DNA of 64,000 bases from Nitratireductor sp. GISD-1A_MAKvit (GTDB taxonomy: Bacteria; Pseudomonadota; Alphaproteobacteria; Rhizobiales; Rhizobiaceae), in contig NZ_CP161920.1 in NCBI RefSeq assembly GCF_040819555.1, positions 757,501-821,500 on the forward strand, written 5' to 3'. The notes beneath the pieces were generated by a model, which saw nothing but the letters and a program-made list of their open reading frames with translations, ran no database searches and had not been told where the DNA came from. Shown one piece after another: positions 19,669 to 30,151 of the stretch. The position numbers and the translations under genes are program-made. The first letter of the stretch is position 1. Every line of letters begins with the position of its first letter.

Positions 19669-20283
19669 ATGAATTTGATCGCCAAGTGTTCCGATGATCC
19701 CAAACGCGGGCGCATCCTCGATGGCGCCCTGAAGGTGTTTCTCGCCTACGGTTTCGCACGGACCACAATGGACGACATCGCCCGTTCGGCCGAAGTTTCC
19801 CGGCCCGCGCTTTATCTGCAGTTTCGCAACAAGGCGGACATCTTTCGTGCCATCGGTGCGTGCGTTCTTGAGCAGTCGCTCGAGGGCGCCCGAATGGGAA
19901 TGGAAGAGACGGGAACCTTTGGCGAGCGTCTCATGACGGCACTTGATCACGCGCTGTTCGGTCTTATCGAAGTGATCGACCAGTCAGCACATGGTCAGGA
20001 ACTTCTCGATCTTGAAAACAAGATTGCCGCTGATCTGATTGCCGAGTGGCGCGAGGAATTGACCTCCATCGTCGAGGCTGCGCTGGTGCAGGAGGCGGAG
20101 CGTACGCAAGCCGACCTTGAAGGGCAGGGACTTTCTGCACGGGGTCTGGCGGAAATCCTGTTGGATGGCCTTGAAGGCATGCGTCTGCGCGGCCTGTGCG
20201 GCAAGCCGGCAATAGACGGTGCGCGCCGTTTGGTGCGCATCCTCGAAATCGCCATGGTCGCTGCGCAGCCGGAGCGTGGCTGA
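19669..20283 (+). CDS. TetR/AcrR-family transcriptional regulator
   Basis: A 204-residue TetR protein: N-terminal helix-turn-helix RILDGALKVFLAYGFARTTM, then DIARSAEVSRPALYLQFRNK, followed by an all-helical ligand domain. Divergent from the RND pump genes with 299 bases between them. By analogy with AcrR it is probably the local repressor of the pump. The ligand cannot be predicted. Confidence 0.9.
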   Translation: MNLIAKCSDDPKRGRILDGALKVFLAYGFARTTMDDIARSAEVSRPALYLQFRNKADIFRAIGACVLEQSLEGARMGMEETGTFGERLMTALDHALFGLIEVIDQSAHGQELLDLENKIAADLIAEWREELTSIVEAALVQEAERTQADLEGQGLSARGLAEILLDGLEGMRLRGLCGKPAIDGARRLVRILEIAMVAAQPERG

Positions 20284-20309
20284 GGCCGGTCTTCGGCGGG
20301 TGCGGCCCG

Positions 20310-21107
20310 CTACTGTGCTGTCCAGCCGCCATCCATCGGGAGGGCTGTGCCGGTCATCTGGGCGGCGTGTTCGGAACAGAGGAAAACGACGAGACCGCCC
20401 AGCTCCTCAATGGTCACGAATTCGCGGGTTGGCTGTTTTGCCAAAATGACCTCGCGGATCACCGTCTCGCGATCCATGTCATGCACTTTCATCTGGTCAG
20501 GAATCTGCGCCTCCACCAGCGGCGTGAGCACGTAGCCGGGGCAGACGGCGTTGCAGGTGATGCCGGTCTCGGCCAGTTCCAGCGCCACCGTTTTGGTCAG
20601 ACCGACGACGCCATGCTTTGCAGCGACATAGGCAGACTTGAAGGGAGAGGCGCGCAGCCCATGCGCCGAAGCGATGTTGACGATGCGTCCACGCCCTGCC
20701 TGTTTCATGTACGGGACTGCTGCGGCAATGGTGTGAAATGCGGATGACAGGTTGATTGCCAGTATGGTGTTCCACCTGTCGACGGGAAAGTCTTCGACGG
20801 AGGCGACATGCTGGATCCCGGCGTTGTTGACCAGCACGTCGAGGCGTCCGAAATGCGCCACCGCGCGCTCCACGAGGTCGCGGCAGGCCTCGGGTGCCGC
20901 CATATCGGCGCGCATGTAGACTGCATCCACGCCGTGATCGGTGGCGATCTTCCTCGCAAGAGCATGGTCTTGCGGGTTGTCGGTGAATGAGTTCAGCACG
21001 ATGTTGCAGCCATTTGCCGCGAGCGCTCGCGCGATGCCGAGACCAATGCCGGACGTCGAGCCGGTGATGACGGCTGTCCGGGCTTGCCTGTCCTGTTGGT
21101 TCCCCAT
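20310..21107 (-). CDS. bdhA: 3-hydroxybutyrate dehydrogenase
   Basis: A 265-residue short-chain dehydrogenase. It has GSTSGIGLGIARALA (NAD-binding), NNAGIQHVASVEDFP, the catalytic Ser near NIASAHGLRAS, the Tyr/Lys pair in SAYVAAKHGVVGLTK, and the characteristic end TGTALPMDGGWTAQ. It converts D-3-hydroxybutyrate to acetoacetate during PHB use. GAGGG lies 8 bases before the chosen ATG at 21107; an ATG five codons upstream is also possible. The PHB synthesis genes lie 7 kb away. Confidence 0.9.
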   Translation of the reverse strand: MGNQQDRQARTAVITGSTSGIGLGIARALAANGCNIVLNSFTDNPQDHALARKIATDHGVDAVYMRADMAAPEACRDLVERAVAHFGRLDVLVNNAGIQHVASVEDFPVDRWNTILAINLSSAFHTIAAAVPYMKQAGRGRIVNIASAHGLRASPFKSAYVAAKHGVVGLTKTVALELAETGITCNAVCPGYVLTPLVEAQIPDQMKVHDMDRETVIREVILAKQPTREFVTIEELGGLVVFLCSEHAAQMTGTALPMDGGWTAQ

Positions 21108-21274
21108 TGCCTTGGCCCTCATGCGATCATCTGCTCTGTTGCGGCGCAGCAAAGCGAGGGTGGCGGGCGCTGTCAAGCAAACCGATCCGCGCAAATGCGT
21201 GTCTACGCCATTGACATTCGCGCCGGTCTCATCCACCTCAAACCCGACACGGCTGAAAACGGGACAGTTCCCTC

Positions 21275-22552
21275 ATGACCGGAACATTCACGGCCAGCAG
21301 ATCTGTTAGCGGCTATTTTTCATCGCCATTTCCGCGGCGTGATGCGGTGGGTGTTGCTGTCGGCAATGTGATTGTCGGCGGAGACGCTCCCGTGGTCGTG
21401 CAGTCGATGACCAACACGGACACCGCGGATGTGGATCGCACGGTTGCCCAGATCGCGGCTCTGCATCGCGCGGGCTCGGAACTGGTTCGCATCACTGTCG
21501 ACCGGGACGAGGCTGCTGCTGCCGTTCCGCGCATTCGCGAGCGTCTTGAGCGAGTGGGCATTTTCGTGCCGTTGGTGGGTGATTTTCATTATATCGGTCA
21601 CAAGCTTCTGGCCGATCACCCCGCCTGCGCCGAAGCGCTGGCCAAATACCGCATCAACCCGGGCAATGTGGGCTTCAAGGACAAGAAGGACCGGCAGTTC
21701 GCGGCGATCATCGAAACGGCGATCAAGCATGACAAGCCGGTGCGCATCGGGGTCAACTGGGGGTCGCTCGATCAGGAGCTTTTGACCCGTCTTATGGACG
21801 AGAACCAGGAGAATGGTTCGCCCATGACGGCGCAGGAGGTGACGCGCGAGGCCATCGTGCAGTCGGCACTGCTTTCCGCCGAGCTTGCCGAAGAGATCGG
21901 GCTTGGGCGCGACCGGATCATTCTCTCTGCCAAGGTAAGCCAGGTTCAGGATCTGATTGCCGTCTACACGGAGCTTGCGCGGCGTTCCAATCATTCGCTG
22001 CATCTTGGCCTGACCGAGGCCGGCATGGGATCAAAGGGCATCGTGGCATCTTCTGCGGCGATGGGCATTCTGCTTCAGCAGGGGATCGGTGATACGATAC
22101 GGGTCTCTCTCACACCGGAACCCGGTGGCGACCGCACCCGCGAAGTGCAGGTGGCACAGGAGCTGCTTCAGACCATGGGGTTTCGTCAGTTCCTGCCGGT
22201 GGTCGCAGCCTGCCCAGGTTGTGGTCGCACGACATCGACCGTGTTTCAGGAGCTGGCACAGAAGATCGAAGGTGATCTGCGCAAGAACATGCCGGTCTGG
22301 CGCAAGAAATATCCTGGCGTGGAAAGCCTGAAGGTTGCGGTGATGGGCTGCATCGTCAACGGGCCGGGTGAATCGAAACACGCAGACATCGGCATTTCTC
22401 TGCCCGGGACCGGTGAAACACCTGCTGCGCCCGTCTTTGTTGACGGCAAGAAGGCGGCCACGCTGCGCGGGGAGGACATCGCCGCAGATTTCGAGCGCAT
22501 GGTCGCCGACTATATCGAGAAACGTTTCGGCTCTCGCGAGGCGGCTGAGTAG
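21275..22552 (+). CDS. ispG: 4-hydroxy-3-methylbut-2-enyl diphosphate synthase IspG (GcpE)
   Basis: 425 residues. Penultimate step of the MEP isoprenoid pathway: it reduces MEcPP to HMBPP with a [4Fe-4S] cluster. Cluster ligands are visible as Cys313 and Cys316 ([10 protein letters not shown]), Cys359 ([10 protein letters not shown]) and the Glu a few residues later. The N-terminal TIM barrel shows [17 protein letters not shown] and [16 protein letters not shown]. Divergent from bdhA and convergent with the histidine kinase. Confidence 0.95.
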   Translation: MTGTFTASRSVSGYFSSPFPRRDAVGVAVGNVIVGGDAPVVVQSMTNTDTADVDRTVAQIAALHRAGSELVRITVDRDEAAAAVPRIRERLERVGIFVPLVGDFHYIGHKLLADHPACAEALAKYRINPGNVGFKDKKDRQFAAIIETAIKHDKPVRIGVNWGSLDQELLTRLMDENQENGSPMTAQEVTREAIVQSALLSAELAEEIGLGRDRIILSAKVSQVQDLIAVYTELARRSNHSLHLGLTEAGMGSKGIVASSAAMGILLQQGIGDTIRVSLTPEPGGDRTREVQVAQELLQTMGFRQFLPVVAACPGCGRTTSTVFQELAQKIEGDLRKNMPVWRKKYPGVESLKVAVMGCIVNGPGESKHADIGISLPGTGETPAAPVFVDGKKAATLRGEDIAADFERMVADYIEKRFGSREAAE

Positions 22553-22567
22553 GTCCGCCCCTGATGT

Positions 22568-25016
22568 TCAGGCCGAGGCTTCCATCGGCCTGTTCATGTT
22601 TTGCCAGTGGGCGATCTTGTCGGTCAGTTTTTGCGGTGAGATGGGTTTGGGCAGATAGTCGTCCATGCCCGCATCGAGGCATTTCTCGCGGTCGCCCTTC
22701 AGCGCGTGCGCGGTTATGCCGATGATGGGTGTGTGTTCGCCCGTGATGCTTTCCAGTTCCCGGATCGCCGCCGTGGCCTCGTATCCGTTCATTTCCGGCA
22801 TGGAGATGTCCATCAGGATGAGCGCGGGCTTGAGCGCGCGATGCACTTCCGTGGCAGTCTTTCCGTTGCCGACGATGCGATATTTTAGCCCCAGACCGTC
22901 CAGAACCTGGCTGAAAACGAGCTGGTTTACCTCATTGTCTTCCGCAACGAGCACGTCGAGTGTATTGGCCGAACTGCGTGTCCCCGAAAAGCCGCGCTCG
23001 ATGGGGGAAGACGCATGGACCTGGATTGGCTTGGAAGGTGGCGGTGTCTCGTCGGAGGAAGCGCGGCTGATCTGCATGACGGAAACCAGGGTTTCCAGCA
23101 GCATTGACGAACGGGTCGGCTTGTTGAGCTGCGCTGCTATCCCACATTCCTTCATGAGACGGGTCGTGTCCGTCTGGTCGACGGAGGTCAACAGGACCAG
23201 CGGGATATCGGCGAGGGGCCGGGTCGGCCTTGATCATTCTGGCGACGTCCGCGCCGTTCATCTCCGGCATCTGATAGTCGAGGATCACGCAATCGACCCG
23301 AGCGCCCAGTTCGGCGGAGCGTTTGAGAAACGCCATCCCGACACTGCCGCTTTCGGCCGCGGCGCATTCGAAGCCCCAGCTTCTCATCTGCTCCTGAAGG
23401 ATTTCCCGGTTGATGGGGTTGTCATCGATCACGAAGACGCGTGCTCCTGAAACATCGACGGGAGCCGTGGTCTGGATGGCGTTTGCGTGATCAATTCTAA
23501 AAGGCACCGTGAACGTAAAGGTGGATCCTTCCCCCAATTCGCTTTTTGCATCGATCGTTCCGCCCATCAGTTGGGCGAGACGCGCAGCGATAGCGAGGCC
23601 CAGTCCCGTGCCTTCGTGGCGACGGGTCGAGGAAGAATCGACCTGCGCGAACTTGTCGAAAACGGCGTCGAGTTTGTCCGGTGCTATGCCGATGCCCGTG
23701 TCTTCAACGCGGATCGTGACATGGGTGAGGCCGTCTTCTGTCCGACCGGACACATCCACGAGTACATGGCCGCGTTCGGTGAATTTGACGGCGTTGCCCA
23801 CCAGATTCGTCGCGATCTGCCGAAACCGGCCCACATCGCCAATGAAAGAGGATGGCAGTTCGGGGTCGACGCGCACGATGAGCTCGAGATCCTTTTCAGC
23901 CACGCGTGACGATACCAGGGCAGCGATGTCTTCAATCGCTTCTCCCAGTCGAAAGGGCGCTTCGTCGAGCTGCAGCTGCCCGGCATCGATCTTTGAGAAG
24001 TCGAGAATGTCGTTGATGATGGTCAACAGGGACGTGCCGGACTTGACGATCACGTCCACGAACATGGCCTGACGCTGATCGAGATTGGTCCGTGCGAGCA
24101 GCTCCGCCATGCCCATCACGCCGTTCATGGGGGTCCGGATCTCATGGCTCATATTGGCCAGGAACTCCGATTTCGTCCGGTCGGCGGACTGCGCCTTGAT
24201 CTTCTCTGCGGCAAGCGAGATGTTTGCCTTGTGCAGATCCTGATGGGCACTGGTTATCCGGCGCATCATGGGAACGAAGATGCGCGAGGCGAGGAACAGG
24301 CTTGCTGCAATCATCGCGATCGCGACACCGAAGAGCCCCCATTGCAGCGTGCCGTGGCTTTCGATCATCGCGGCGTTCAGGGAATCGGAGATCTGTTTCA
24401 GCTCGGGCCGTACCCGCGTCTCGGCAAGGCTTTGCAACTGGGTGAACAACCGGCGTGCCGTGGCATTCTGGTAGTCGGTAAACACCTCAAGACGATTTGC
24501 CAGCGAAATGATTTCCCTGATCTGCGACCGTAAAGGAGGCGTGTCGCCCTCGCCCAGCCAGATGCGCCTCACCGAAGCGGGTACGCCATGACCGGTGATG
24601 TCGGTCGCGAGGGAGGGGGCCAGCAGCACGGGTGCAACGGCCGTTCCCCCGACCTGCGGCCGGCTCAGACGCTGGCTTTCGAGCGTGGTCAGCTCTCCGG
24701 TGATGGCAAAATCCAGTGCGCGATAGGCACTGTTGAGCTGCTCCAGAGCGCTCTTCAGCTTGGTGTGGGTGAGCTTGGCGCGGTCGGAACTCCCCTGCGA
24801 CAGAAGTTCAGCCTGTTCCAGCCTTAGCGCATCGTGGATCACATCGTTGGTTGCATCGGCCATATGGCTGATGAAGGCGCCAAAACGGACATGGTTCTTC
24901 GTCGTCTGGGTCTGCCACATCAGGAAACCGGTCCCGATGGCAACCGCTACGACAAAGCCGACCAACAGCGCGGCAAGACGCCCGAGCATATACTTATGCG
25001 TACCGACGGTGGGCAT
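22568..25016 (-). CDS. Hybrid sensor histidine kinase with two receiver domains (frameshifted here)
   Basis: Order: membrane helix (AALLVGFVVAVAIGTGFL), a sensor region of about 200 residues, a second helix (GVAIAMIAASLFLASR), the dimerisation domain with the phospho-His in NMSHEIRTPMNG, the ATPase domain (NLVGNAVKFTE, DTGIGIAPDK, GTGLGLAI), receiver 1 (FVIDDNPINRE, Asp in ILDYQMPEMNG) and receiver 2 (VAEDNEVNQL, Asp in LMDISMPEMNG). The frame breaks inside receiver 1 at four G (23215-23218); dropping one restores KADPALADIPLVLLTSVDQ and gives 815 residues. The ATG at 25016 follows GGGAGG. No Hpt domain or partner is adjacent. Signal unknown. Confidence 0.87.
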
Positions 25017-25177
25017 TACCCCTCCCAAGATATTCCCATAAGCGTAACAATTGAACATCTGTATTAATGCTCAATTAACGCTAGTAAAAATGATAATGGA
25101 AATTCGGGTTAGGGGCGTTTTTCGAAGTTTCGCGACAGAAACGCTGCATCGAGCGAAAGTTTTTTTCGAGGCGGTCG

Positions 25178-26098
25178 CTATTTCTCTCTTTCGGCCACGA
25201 ATTGCGCCGCCTGCCGCAGTGTTTCAGCGCGTTCGCCGAACGGATCGAGAATTTCATTGGCCTGGGCCACGAGACCTCTCAGCTGCTGACGGGTCCAATC
25301 GATCCCGTGCAGGCCGGCGAGCGTTGCCTTTCCGGCAGCAGCATCCTTTCCGGTTGCCTTGCCCAGTGCTTCACTGCTGGCTGTCAGATCGAGCAGATCA
25401 TCGGCAAGCTGGAAGGCTAGCCCGATGGCTGCACCAAATTCGCCAAGACGCTCGGTTTCGGCCCGTGATGCTCCGCCGATCACTGCTCCGGCCTCACAGG
25501 CGAAGCGGATCAGCGCGCCGGTTTTCATCGCCTGAAGACGGAGGATCTCATCCTCGCGAAGCTGCACGCCTTCTGCTGCCAGATCGAGGGCCTGTCCTCC
25601 TGCCATTCCGCCGATGCCCGAAGCGCGTGCAAGCCTGTTCACGAGTATCAGTTTCGCCTCTGCCGGGAGCGTGGTTTCGGGCGCGCTCACAATGTCAAAA
25701 GCATAGGTGAGCAGGCTGTCGCCGGCGAGAATGGCTGCCGCTTCGTCGAATGCCCGATGAACTGTCGGCTGCCCACGACGCAGATCGTCGTCATCCATGG
25801 CAGGCAAATCGTCGTGGACAAGAGAATAGCAGTGAACGCATTCCAGTGCGGCGGCGACGCGCAGTGCTGCCATGTTGTCCGTGGCGTCGAAAAGAGCGGC
25901 AGTCTCAAGAACGAGAAACGGGCGCAGGCGCTTGCCCCCATTCAAAACACCGTGGCGCATGGCCTTGAGCAGGCGCTCCGGACGGTGAAGCTCGCCTTCG
26001 AGCGGCCGTGGCTCCAGAAGGTCGCGGAGGGTTTTTTCAACCAGGTCTGCCCCGGCCGCCAGCTTGACCTCAAACGGTAGTGTCATCGTCTCGTTCAT
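25178..26098 (-). CDS. ispA: Polyprenyl synthetase, probable farnesyl diphosphate synthase
   Basis: 306 residues of the short-chain trans-prenyltransferase family, condensing DMAPP/GPP with IPP. It has [15 protein letters not shown], the first aspartate-rich motif [16 protein letters not shown] and the second [11 protein letters not shown]. The two residues inserted in the first motif (DDxxxxD) are typical of bacterial IspA. The start at 26098 ([13 protein letters not shown]) is the most likely; an ATG four codons later is possible. Divergent from mtgA. It would use the product of the MEP pathway that includes ispG. Confidence 0.9.
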   Translation of the reverse strand: MNETMTLPFEVKLAAGADLVEKTLRDLLEPRPLEGELHRPERLLKAMRHGVLNGGKRLRPFLVLETAALFDATDNMAALRVAAALECVHCYSLVHDDLPAMDDDDLRRGQPTVHRAFDEAAAILAGDSLLTYAFDIVSAPETTLPAEAKLILVNRLARASGIGGMAGGQALDLAAEGVQLREDEILRLQAMKTGALIRFACEAGAVIGGASRAETERLGEFGAAIGLAFQLADDLLDLTASSEALGKATGKDAAAGKATLAGLHGIDWTRQQLRGLVAQANEILDPFGERAETLRQAAQFVAEREK

Positions 26099-26225
26099 GT
26101 CGGGAGCGATGCCGTCAAAGGACGCCGGGGTCAAGTCCGTTTGTTCCTGCCATTGCACCAAAAGCTCCCGACGGCTATGCGAAAGGCAGGTTTTGAGGCG
26201 TAACGTCACACCAGGGGAATGCGGA

Positions 26226-26993
26226 TTGAGCGGCCGGACAGTCAGTCGCCAGAAAAGGCCTTCGGCCAGAGGCGCAAAGCGCGATGACCGCAAGTCCCCC
26301 GCGCGCACGCGGCGCTGGGTGCGATGGCTCGTCCGGCGGCTTGCGCTTGTTCTGGTGGTTCTGGCGCTGATACCGGCGATTCTGACGCTTGTTTACCGGG
26401 TTCCGTTCGTGCATCCGGTTTCCACCTTGATGATGCGCGATCTGGCGGTGTTTTCGGGCTATGACCGGCGCTGGAAATCGCTGGACGAGATGGGGAGCCT
26501 TATCCAGCACTCCGTGATGATGTCCGAGGACGGCCGGTTCTGCGCGCATGGCGGTGTCGACTGGGCGGCTCTCAACATCGTCATCAATGACGCACTTTCG
26601 GGTGAAAAGCCGCGCGGCGCTTCCACCATTCCCATGCAGACGGTCAAGAATCTCTATCTCTGGCAGGGGCGCTCTTTCATACGTAAGGGGCTTGAATTGC
26701 CATTGGCAATGTATGTCGACCTTGTTTTGCCGAAGCGAAGAATCATGGAGATCTATCTCAACATCGTGGAGTGGGGGCCGAACATTTATGGTGTGGAGGC
26801 GGCTGCCCAACATTATTTTGGCCGGTCCGCAGACCGGCTGACACGTCGCCAGGCCGCACTTCTGGCGGTCTCTTTGCCCAATCCGCTGGAACGCAACCCG
26901 GCCAGGCCGTCGCGCGGTCTGAACAGGCTTGCAGCGAATATCGAGAAGAGGGCACGCAAGGCAGGCGGTTATGTAGGGTGTTTGAAACCCTGA
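26226..26993 (+). CDS. mtgA: Monofunctional biosynthetic peptidoglycan transglycosylase
   Basis: About 255 residues, glycosyltransferase family 51 without a penicillin-binding domain. A basic N-terminus, one membrane anchor ([20 protein letters not shown]), then the catalytic block [29 protein letters not shown] and [20 protein letters not shown]. It polymerises lipid II into glycan strands. The frame is open back to 26064, overlapping the divergent ispA. I choose the TTG at 26226 because AGGGGA lies just upstream and family members begin near here. The start is uncertain, the function is not. Confidence 0.88.
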   Translation: MSGRTVSRQKRPSARGAKRDDRKSPARTRRWVRWLVRRLALVLVVLALIPAILTLVYRVPFVHPVSTLMMRDLAVFSGYDRRWKSLDEMGSLIQHSVMMSEDGRFCAHGGVDWAALNIVINDALSGEKPRGASTIPMQTVKNLYLWQGRSFIRKGLELPLAMYVDLVLPKRRIMEIYLNIVEWGPNIYGVEAAAQHYFGRSADRLTRRQAALLAVSLPNPLERNPARPSRGLNRLAANIEKRARKAGGYVGCLKP

Positions 26994-27144
26994 TCCCGCG
27001 CTTTCCCTGAAAAAAGCGAGCAGCCCCACTGGCCAAAAGTTATCTGGCGGTGTATAGGCACGCCGACTTCCAATTCCCGGCCGAGATGCTGGGCCCTGGA
27101 TCAAGGGGCCTCAACGGCCTTTGACTGATTATCGGAGCAGGACA

Positions 27145-27327
27145 ATGGCTGTACCAAAAAGGAAAACGACGCCTTCGAAGCGCGGCATGCGCCGCTCGGC
27201 TGATGCCATCAAGGCACCGACCTATGTCGAAGACAAGAATTCGGGCGAGCTGCGCCGCCCGCACCACATCGACCTCAAGACCGGCATGTATCGCGGTCGC
27301 CAGGTTTTGGAGCCGAAGGACGCATAA
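27145..27327 (+). CDS. rpmF: 50S ribosomal protein L32
   Basis: 60 residues, [18 protein letters not shown]... to QVLEPKDA, the normal length for alphaproteobacterial L32. It lacks the zinc-binding cysteines, as is usual in this class. Transcribed alone with its own terminator 27 bases after the stop. Confidence 0.97.
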   Translation: MAVPKRKTTPSKRGMRRSADAIKAPTYVEDKNSGELRRPHHIDLKTGMYRGRQVLEPKDA

Positions 27328-27353
27328 GCGCCTCTCTCCAGCCGAATGTTGTG

Positions 27354-27384
27354 AAAAGACCGGTCTTTGGCCGGTCTTTTTTCG
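27354..27384 (+). terminator. Intrinsic terminator after rpmF
   Basis: AAAAGACCGG (27354-27363), a 7-base loop and CCGGTCTTTT (27371-27380) continue into TTTT. The flanking A-run means it can also serve the convergent ACT gene. Confidence 0.9.
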
Positions 27385-27390
27385 TTTGTG

Positions 27391-27817
27391 CTATCCATCC
27401 GCTCCATTCGACTGTGCGCGCGTCTGAACATCCTGAAGGACCGAAAGCGCCATGTCGGCCAGTTTTTCTGGAACGAAGACGTGGTCGTGATGAAACGCGG
27501 CGATCACATTGCAGGGGATGTTTTTCTCAGCCAGTGCCGTGGCCACGCCGGCGGTCAGCCCCACGCCGTCGAGCGCGGAAAAGACATTGAGGGTTATCCG
27601 GCGCATCGGCATTTCGGTGTCGAATCCGAGCGCATCGGCCCCGCTCGACGGAAAGCACCAGCGTCGTGCCTTCCTCTTCAATGAAGATGCCGGCCGCATG
27701 TCCGGCAAGCGTGTGCGCCATTTCCGGCTCGACGCTGCAGAAGACAAAAACCTCATCGCCCAAAACAGGCGTCATGCCGCCGAGCATTGTCTGTTTGTCG
27801 CGAATGGCGGGAGACAT
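27391..27817 (-). CDS. ACT-domain protein (frameshifted here)
   Basis: It starts MSPAIRDKQTMLGGMTPVLG and contains two small ACT-like halves: EVFVFCSVEP...EEEGTTLVLSVER and RRITLNVFSALDGVGLTAGV followed by ALAEKNIPCNVIAAFHHDHV. The frame breaks at the four C at 27639-27642 (coding strand GAGCGGGGCCGAT). One base less gives LSVERADALGFDTEMPM and a 141-residue protein of the usual length for this ACT family. It probably binds a small ligand such as an amino acid; the specific role is unknown. Confidence 0.8.
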
Positions 27818-27866
27818 CTTCCTGTTTTCCAGAATACCGGTCCGGTTCGGGCGCGTATTGCCCGGC

Positions 27867-28478
27867 TCAGGAATTGCCCATCGAATCGATCTTGCGCTGC
27901 ATGGCTGCGATTTGTTCGCGTAAATCCTTCAGATCGTCGGAACGGGGTGTGTCGCTGCCTGTCTCCGTGGTCTCGTCAGAAGGCTGTCCGGAAGCGCCCG
28001 GCATGGGGGTGAACATTTGCATCGCGTTCTGAAACATCTCTATGTTGCGGCGTGTCTGCTCTTCCACCATTTTCATCGGAGCGGACATGCCCATCATGTC
28101 CATGGATGAACCGCCAAACGCCTTGTTCATCTGTTCGCGCATGCGCTCCTGCTCTTTCGAGAAGGCCATCATGGACTGTTCGAGGAAGCTTGGGACCACC
28201 ATCTGCATCTGATCGCCGTAAAACGCGATGAGCTGGCGCAGAAAGGAAATCGGCAGCATGTTCTGTCCGTTGCGGTCGTTTTCCAGCTCGAAGATGATCT
28301 GGGTCAAGACCGAATGGGTGATGTCTTCGCCCGACTTGGCGTCCTGAACGACGAAATTCTCATCGCGCTTCACCATCTCGGCCAGGTCTTCCAGCGTCAC
28401 GTAGGTGCTGGTTCCCGTGTTGTAGAGGCGGCGGTTAGCGTATTTCTTGATGACGATCGGCTCGTCCCTGGCTGGCAT
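27867..28478 (-). CDS. phaR: Polyhydroxyalkanoate synthesis repressor PhaR
   Basis: 203 residues. The N-terminal PHB/PHA accumulation regulator domain begins PIVIKKYANRRLYNTGTSTY and continues with HSVLTQIIFELENDRNGQNM. The C-terminal half is a helical, Met/Gln-rich region ending in a short coiled coil (LREQIAAMQRKID). PhaR senses PHB granules and represses phasin and PHB genes. It is divergent from phaA-phaB, with a palindrome at 28820-28835 as a candidate site. Confidence 0.95.
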   Translation of the reverse strand: MPARDEPIVIKKYANRRLYNTGTSTYVTLEDLAEMVKRDENFVVQDAKSGEDITHSVLTQIIFELENDRNGQNMLPISFLRQLIAFYGDQMQMVVPSFLEQSMMAFSKEQERMREQMNKAFGGSSMDMMGMSAPMKMVEEQTRRNIEMFQNAMQMFTPMPGASGQPSDETTETGSDTPRSDDLKDLREQIAAMQRKIDSMGNS

Positions 28479-28756
28479 TACTGACCTCCCCGTAGCACGG
28501 TTGTCTGTGGCATCGTGCGTTGCTGTCTCTTTGTCAGCCTTGGCATTCGATACCTGGATTCAAGGACTTCAGGCTCGCGATGCACCCTGTCGGGCATCGC
28601 GTGGCCCTATTGCGGAGGGTCCTTGCGCGTACCCCTGCATTGCCTCCGGCAGGATATGCCCAAAATCCGGTTGAATGAAAGCGCTTTTCGCAATGGCGAA
28701 AGGATCAAGACGGCTGTTCGCTGGCGCGGAACTTATGCTGCGCTGCACACAAATGT

Positions 28757-28835
28757 TTGACTCCGTCATTGTTAGCCGCAACAAATGGGGAAAGCCGGCC
28801 CGTCACAAGGGCTGCACATTTGCATGCGAATGCAA
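28757..28835 (+). promoter_or_regulatory. phaAB promoter and candidate PhaR operator
   Basis: TTGACT (28757-28762) and ACAAAT (28781-28786) are weak -35 and -10 boxes 18 bases apart. Downstream, at 28820-28835, lies the perfect inverted repeat TTGCAT-GCGA-ATGCAA, seven bases before the ribosome-binding site. TGC/GCA-centred palindromes are the type of site reported for PhaR proteins. Confidence 0.45.
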
Positions 28836-28856
28836 GTCTTCAAGGGAGAAATGTTC

Positions 28857-30043
28857 ATGTCGTCAGCCGAAGCCATCGTCGTCGCCAGTGCCGCCCGAAC
28901 GCCGGTCGGTTCCTTCAACGGGTCGTTCGCCACCGTGCCGGCGCATGAGCTAGGCGCCACGGCCATTCGTGAAGCGCTGTCCCGCGCGGGGGTGGCGCCG
29001 GAGGAGGTGAATGAGGTCGTACTCGGTCAGGTTCTCACGGCGGGTCAGGGCCAGAACCCGGCGCGACAGGCATCGATTGCCGCCGGCCTGCCGAAGGAGA
29101 CAACCGCCTGGGTGCTCAATCAGGTTTGCGGCTCTGGCCTGCGCACCATTGCCATCGGCATGCAGCAGATCGCCACCGGCGATGCCGACATCATCGTTGC
29201 AGGCGGGCAGGAATCCATGACGCTCTCACCCCATTGCGCCTATCTGCGGGCCGGTGTGAAGATGGGTGATTATGCCATGATCGACACGATGATCCGTGAC
29301 GGTCTGTGGGATGCCTTCAACGGCTATCACATGGGCATCACTGCGGAGAATGTGGCACGGCAGTACCAGCTCACGCGTGAGGAGCAGGATCAATTTGCGC
29401 TGGCCTCGCAGAACAAGGCGGAAGCCGCGCAGAAAGCCGGGCGTTTCAAGGATGAAATCGTTCCTGTGACCGTGAAGAGCCGCAAGGGCGAGACTGTCGT
29501 CTCCGAAGATGAGTACATCCGTCATGGCGCGACACTTGATGGCATGCAGAAGCTGCGCCCGGCCTTCGACAGGGAAGGCACGGTGACCGCAGCCAACGCC
29601 TCGGGCATCAATGATGGCGCTGCTGCTGTTGTTTTGATGCGCGAAAGCGAGGCGGAACGCCGTGGCCTGACACCGCTCGCGCGCATTGCTTCCTGGGCGA
29701 CGGCAGGTGTGGACCCGGCGATCATGGGCACGGGGCCGATCCCGGCATCGCGTCGGGCACTGGAAAAGGCAGGCTGGAAGGCGGAAGAACTCGATCTGGT
29801 TGAGGCCAATGAAGCCTTTGCCGCACAGGGCCCTGTGCCGTGAACAAGGATATGGGCTGGAACCCGGACATCGTGAACGTCAATGGCGGCGCGATCGCCA
29901 TCGGCCATCCGATTGGTGCGTCAGGCACACGCATTTTCAACACGCTGGTCTTCGAGATGCGCCGCCGTGGCGCGAAGAAGGGACTGGCCACGCTTTGCAT
30001 CGGCGGCGGAATGGGCGTCGCCATGTGCGTGGAAGCGTTATAG
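28857..30043 (+). CDS. phaA: Acetyl-CoA acetyltransferase (beta-ketothiolase) (frameshifted here)
   Basis: Condenses two acetyl-CoA to acetoacetyl-CoA, the first step of PHB synthesis. The active-site Cys is in [12 protein letters not shown]; the C-terminal catalytic residues are in [17 protein letters not shown] and CIGGGMGVA. The ATG at 28857 lies 8 bases after AGGGAG; another ATG at 28851 is too close to it. The frame breaks at GGGCCC (29828-29833), two bases longer than the expected GGCC. With GGCC the text reads [19 protein letters not shown] and the protein is 394 residues, the normal length. Confidence 0.92.
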
Positions 30044-30151
30044 GCTGACTGGTGGCGCGCGGCGGCAAAAGTCGCGCGCCGGCCGGATGATCGCTCAGAC
30101 ACAATGGGCGAAGCCGGCGGGGACGATGCTTTTCTCAGGGAGGCGACCTGT

